From: Endozoicomonadaceae bacterium
GTDB lineage: Bacteria; Pseudomonadota; Gammaproteobacteria; Pseudomonadales; Endozoicomonadaceae
NCBI GenBank assembly: GCA_023146365.1
Contig: JAGLCE010000162.1
Location: forward strand, 1-8,166
Length of the DNA: 8,166 bases
Reading direction: 5' to 3'
Part shown: piece by piece, positions 6,979 through 8,166 of the stretch
Numbering within the stretch: position 1 is the stretch's first letter
Layout: each line of letters begins with the position of its first letter
The notes under the pieces: generated by a model
The model's database searches: none
Seen by the model: the letters and a program-made list of their open reading frames with translations, nothing else
Told to the model about the DNA's origin: nothing
Translations under genes and position numbers: made by a program

Positions 6979-7019
6979 GACGCACTATATTTTTATTATG
7001 TATAAGGAGTAACTTGACT

Positions 7020-7487
7020 ATGAATAAAGGCAATAACAACGATTTCGACATGAAAACCCTTTTTGAAAAACAAAAGGCTGCTTCTGCTAATCAACAATTT
7101 GGAAGAAAAAACAATACAGAAACAAAAAAGGAAATCGGTAAGCCAGCAGCGAAATCAGGACAGAATAACAGAGACCTTAATGAAAGCAAAAATACTAATG
7201 ATAATTCGCCCATGGAAATAGACAAAGAAACTGAAGCAAAAATTTTGGAAATGGTTAACTCTTTCGTCAACCTGGCTAACCAGCATGCGGAGTCTCGAAC
7301 ACTACCGATTAACCTAATCAGCGACGCTTTTCTGTATGCAGCTGCCCGATACAATGCCTTTCTGATTGCATCTGCCGATCATAAACGTATGGGAATCGAA
7401 CAGACAGAGTTTGTTGATGCTTTTGTGGAACAGTACAAGGCGATGCTCAAGGATCACTTTGAATTCTACAAAAATAACCCTCTCTAA
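7020..7487 (+). CDS. DUF3144 family protein with a long polar N-terminal extension
   Basis: The 155-residue protein has a C-terminal DUF3144 domain (about residues 72-151): MVNSFVNLANQHAES, a central FLYAAARYNAFLIAS, and FVEQYKAMLKDHFEFY. The family is small, helical and of unknown function. Residues 1 to about 70 are Asn/Lys/Glu/Ser-rich, low complexity and probably disordered; the members I recall are only about 80-100 residues long, so this extension is unusual. The ATG at 7020 is chosen over the in-frame TTG at 7014 because AAGGAG (7004-7009) is 10 bases from the ATG but only 4 from the TTG. There is no signal peptide or membrane segment, so it is presumably cytosolic. It is monocistronic, with a candidate promoter before it and a strong terminator after it. 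Confidence 0.82.
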   Translation: MNKGNNNDFDMKTLFEKQKAASANQQFGRKNNTETKKEIGKPAAKSGQNNRDLNESKNTNDNSPMEIDKETEAKILEMVNSFVNLANQHAESRTLPINLISDAFLYAAARYNAFLIASADHKRMGIEQTEFVDAFVEQYKAMLKDHFEFYKNNPL

Positions 7488-7527
7488 AATGAGCTAGTTC
7501 AGACATAGTCTGACAATTCATTATTTA

Positions 7528-7603
7528 CAAAAGAATAGGGGTTATCGATTAAGGTTTGAATTATTTAATTCTCTACCTGAATCGATAACCCTTTTCTTTA
7601 TTA
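7528..7603. terminator. Strong, probably bidirectional Rho-independent terminator
   Basis: A perfect 12-bp stem, GGGTTATCGATT (7539-7550) with AATCGATAACCC (7580-7591), continues inward after one mismatch with AGGT/ACCT and an inner GAATT/AATTC. CTTTTCTTTATT follows on the plus strand and an A-rich run precedes it, so it could stop transcription from both sides. A small perfect hairpin, TCAGAC/GTCTGA around ATA, lies upstream at 7499-7513, just after the DUF3144 stop. Confidence 0.8.
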
Positions 7604-7802
7604 AAAACACTATTTTTGATATAAAGCCACAGAACTCCATCAGACAATAGACTAAGTATAACAACGGGTATTATTTATCCTATCACTATAGGAAGCGACC
7701 TAAAATCACATCTTGAAAGATATGTTACTATAAAAAAACATTCTTCTATTTTAACGACTGGCGGACGCTCTGTGTCAGACTAGCTGTCACCCCTTAAAAC
7801 CG
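7604..7802. other. Intergenic region without recognisable genes
   Basis: AT-rich sequence with one perfect small inverted repeat, TCCTAT/ATAGGA, near 7678-7693, and a locally GC-richer piece at 7755-7795. No gene, promoter or element end can be assigned with confidence. Confidence 0.4.
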
Positions 7803-8024
7803 ATGTCAATAAACACTGATAAGCACGTAACTCGTCAGTTTTACACCACACTAACTGAGCTTCATAGCCTGCAGGTCGAAGGCTTAATTCCTGAGTCACG
7901 ATTTCCCCTTGGCCTATACTCTATCCTGTACCACATCAACCAAATCATTTTAAGTGTTTTACCTATGTACGGGACAAAAAATATAAAAGCTAGATCTGTC
8001 AAGGCACTCAGAGGTATGAATTGA
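7803..8024 (+). CDS. Doubtful 73-residue hypothetical protein
   Basis: The frame starts with ATG at 7803 and encodes MSINTDKHVTRQFYTTLTEL, a mixed middle section and a basic end (KNIKARSVKALRGMN). I do not recognise it. There is no clear ribosome binding site before the ATG. The TGA at 8022-8024 is followed in the same frame, without another stop, by the IS4-type transposase segment at 8061-8166, so this may be an upstream part of a decayed element rather than a gene. Confidence 0.25.
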   Translation: MSINTDKHVTRQFYTTLTELHSLQVEGLIPESRFPLGLYSILYHINQIILSVLPMYGTKNIKARSVKALRGMN

Positions 8025-8060
8025 CGCCTATGCAGAGTAGTCTATGCGGTCTTTTATCCC

Positions 8061-8166
8061 CATATAAAAAGTCGCGGTTTTGATCTTGAGTCTACTCATA
8101 TGACGGATCTAGACCGTATGGACAAGATAATGGGCCTTCTTAGCATTTACTGGGTGTTTGATGACT
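8061..8166 (+). pseudogene. IS4-family transposase C-terminal fragment, running off the right edge
   Basis: The frame reads KSRGFDLESTHMTDLDR, then MDKIMGLLSI, matching the conserved C-terminal region of IS4-type transposases that I recall as LKTRGFxLExTHMTDPDR followed by a hydrophobic LLAIAF segment. Just before it, the expected WQIETLF block containing the catalytic Glu is disrupted (VVYAVFYPHI is found instead), and a TGA lies 36 bases upstream in frame. It therefore looks like a remnant. Its 3' end is outside the window. Confidence 0.65.

Noticed and set aside
7506..7782. Nine-base inverted pair TAGTCTGAC (7506-7514) and GTCAGACTA (7774-7782) as possible element ends
   Set aside because: A 9-bp match over this distance is expected by chance fairly often, and nothing between resembles a transposon.

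Overview
The window looks like a piece of a gammaproteobacterial chromosome, probably from a host-associated bacterium whose genome is eroding. The organism call rests on protein types read by eye: a Calvin-subtype class II fructose-bisphosphate aldolase, a YgdI/YgdR-type small lipoprotein, an alpha/beta hydrolase of the kind I associate with Pseudomonadales/Oceanospirillales, and a DUF3144 protein. A eukaryote-type RAP-domain protein, several transposase fragments and one clearly broken metabolic gene point to life with a eukaryotic host. An Endozoicomonadaceae-like symbiont or parasite would fit, but that is a guess.

Bases 1-2770 hold the 3' part of one large, AT-rich gene. It has near-identical 120-bp in-frame tandem repeats at the left edge, a long alpha-helical body with OPR/HPR/FASTK-like repeat motifs, a short SDK-repeat linker, and a C-terminal RAP domain. 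The gene starts upstream of the window. Bases 2771-3249 are a mobile-element graveyard: an IS256-like transposase scrap on the plus strand, a 40-base stray copy of the RAP gene's own repeat, and a frameshifted transposase tail resembling IS1380/IS4 on the minus strand.

Bases 3393-4802 are a conserved housekeeping stretch: the aldolase (with its own terminator) and then the small lipoprotein. Bases 5050-6517 look like a former two-gene unit. An intact hydrolase is followed 31 bases later by a PLP-dependent cysteine synthase pseudogene that kept its start and its C-terminal end but lost most of its middle, and also carries a homopolymer frameshift and an internal stop. The rest is sparse: about 400 bases of probably decayed DNA, a DUF3144 gene with a plausible promoter, a 5'-UTR hairpin and a strong terminator, then a doubtful 73-codon frame running into an IS4-family transposase fragment at the right edge.

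The most interesting item is the RAP protein: a presumed RNA-binding protein of an organelle-type family, with recently homogenised N-terminal repeats and a fragment of the same repeat on its other flank. I see no multi-gene novel system, CRISPR array, tRNA or rRNA.
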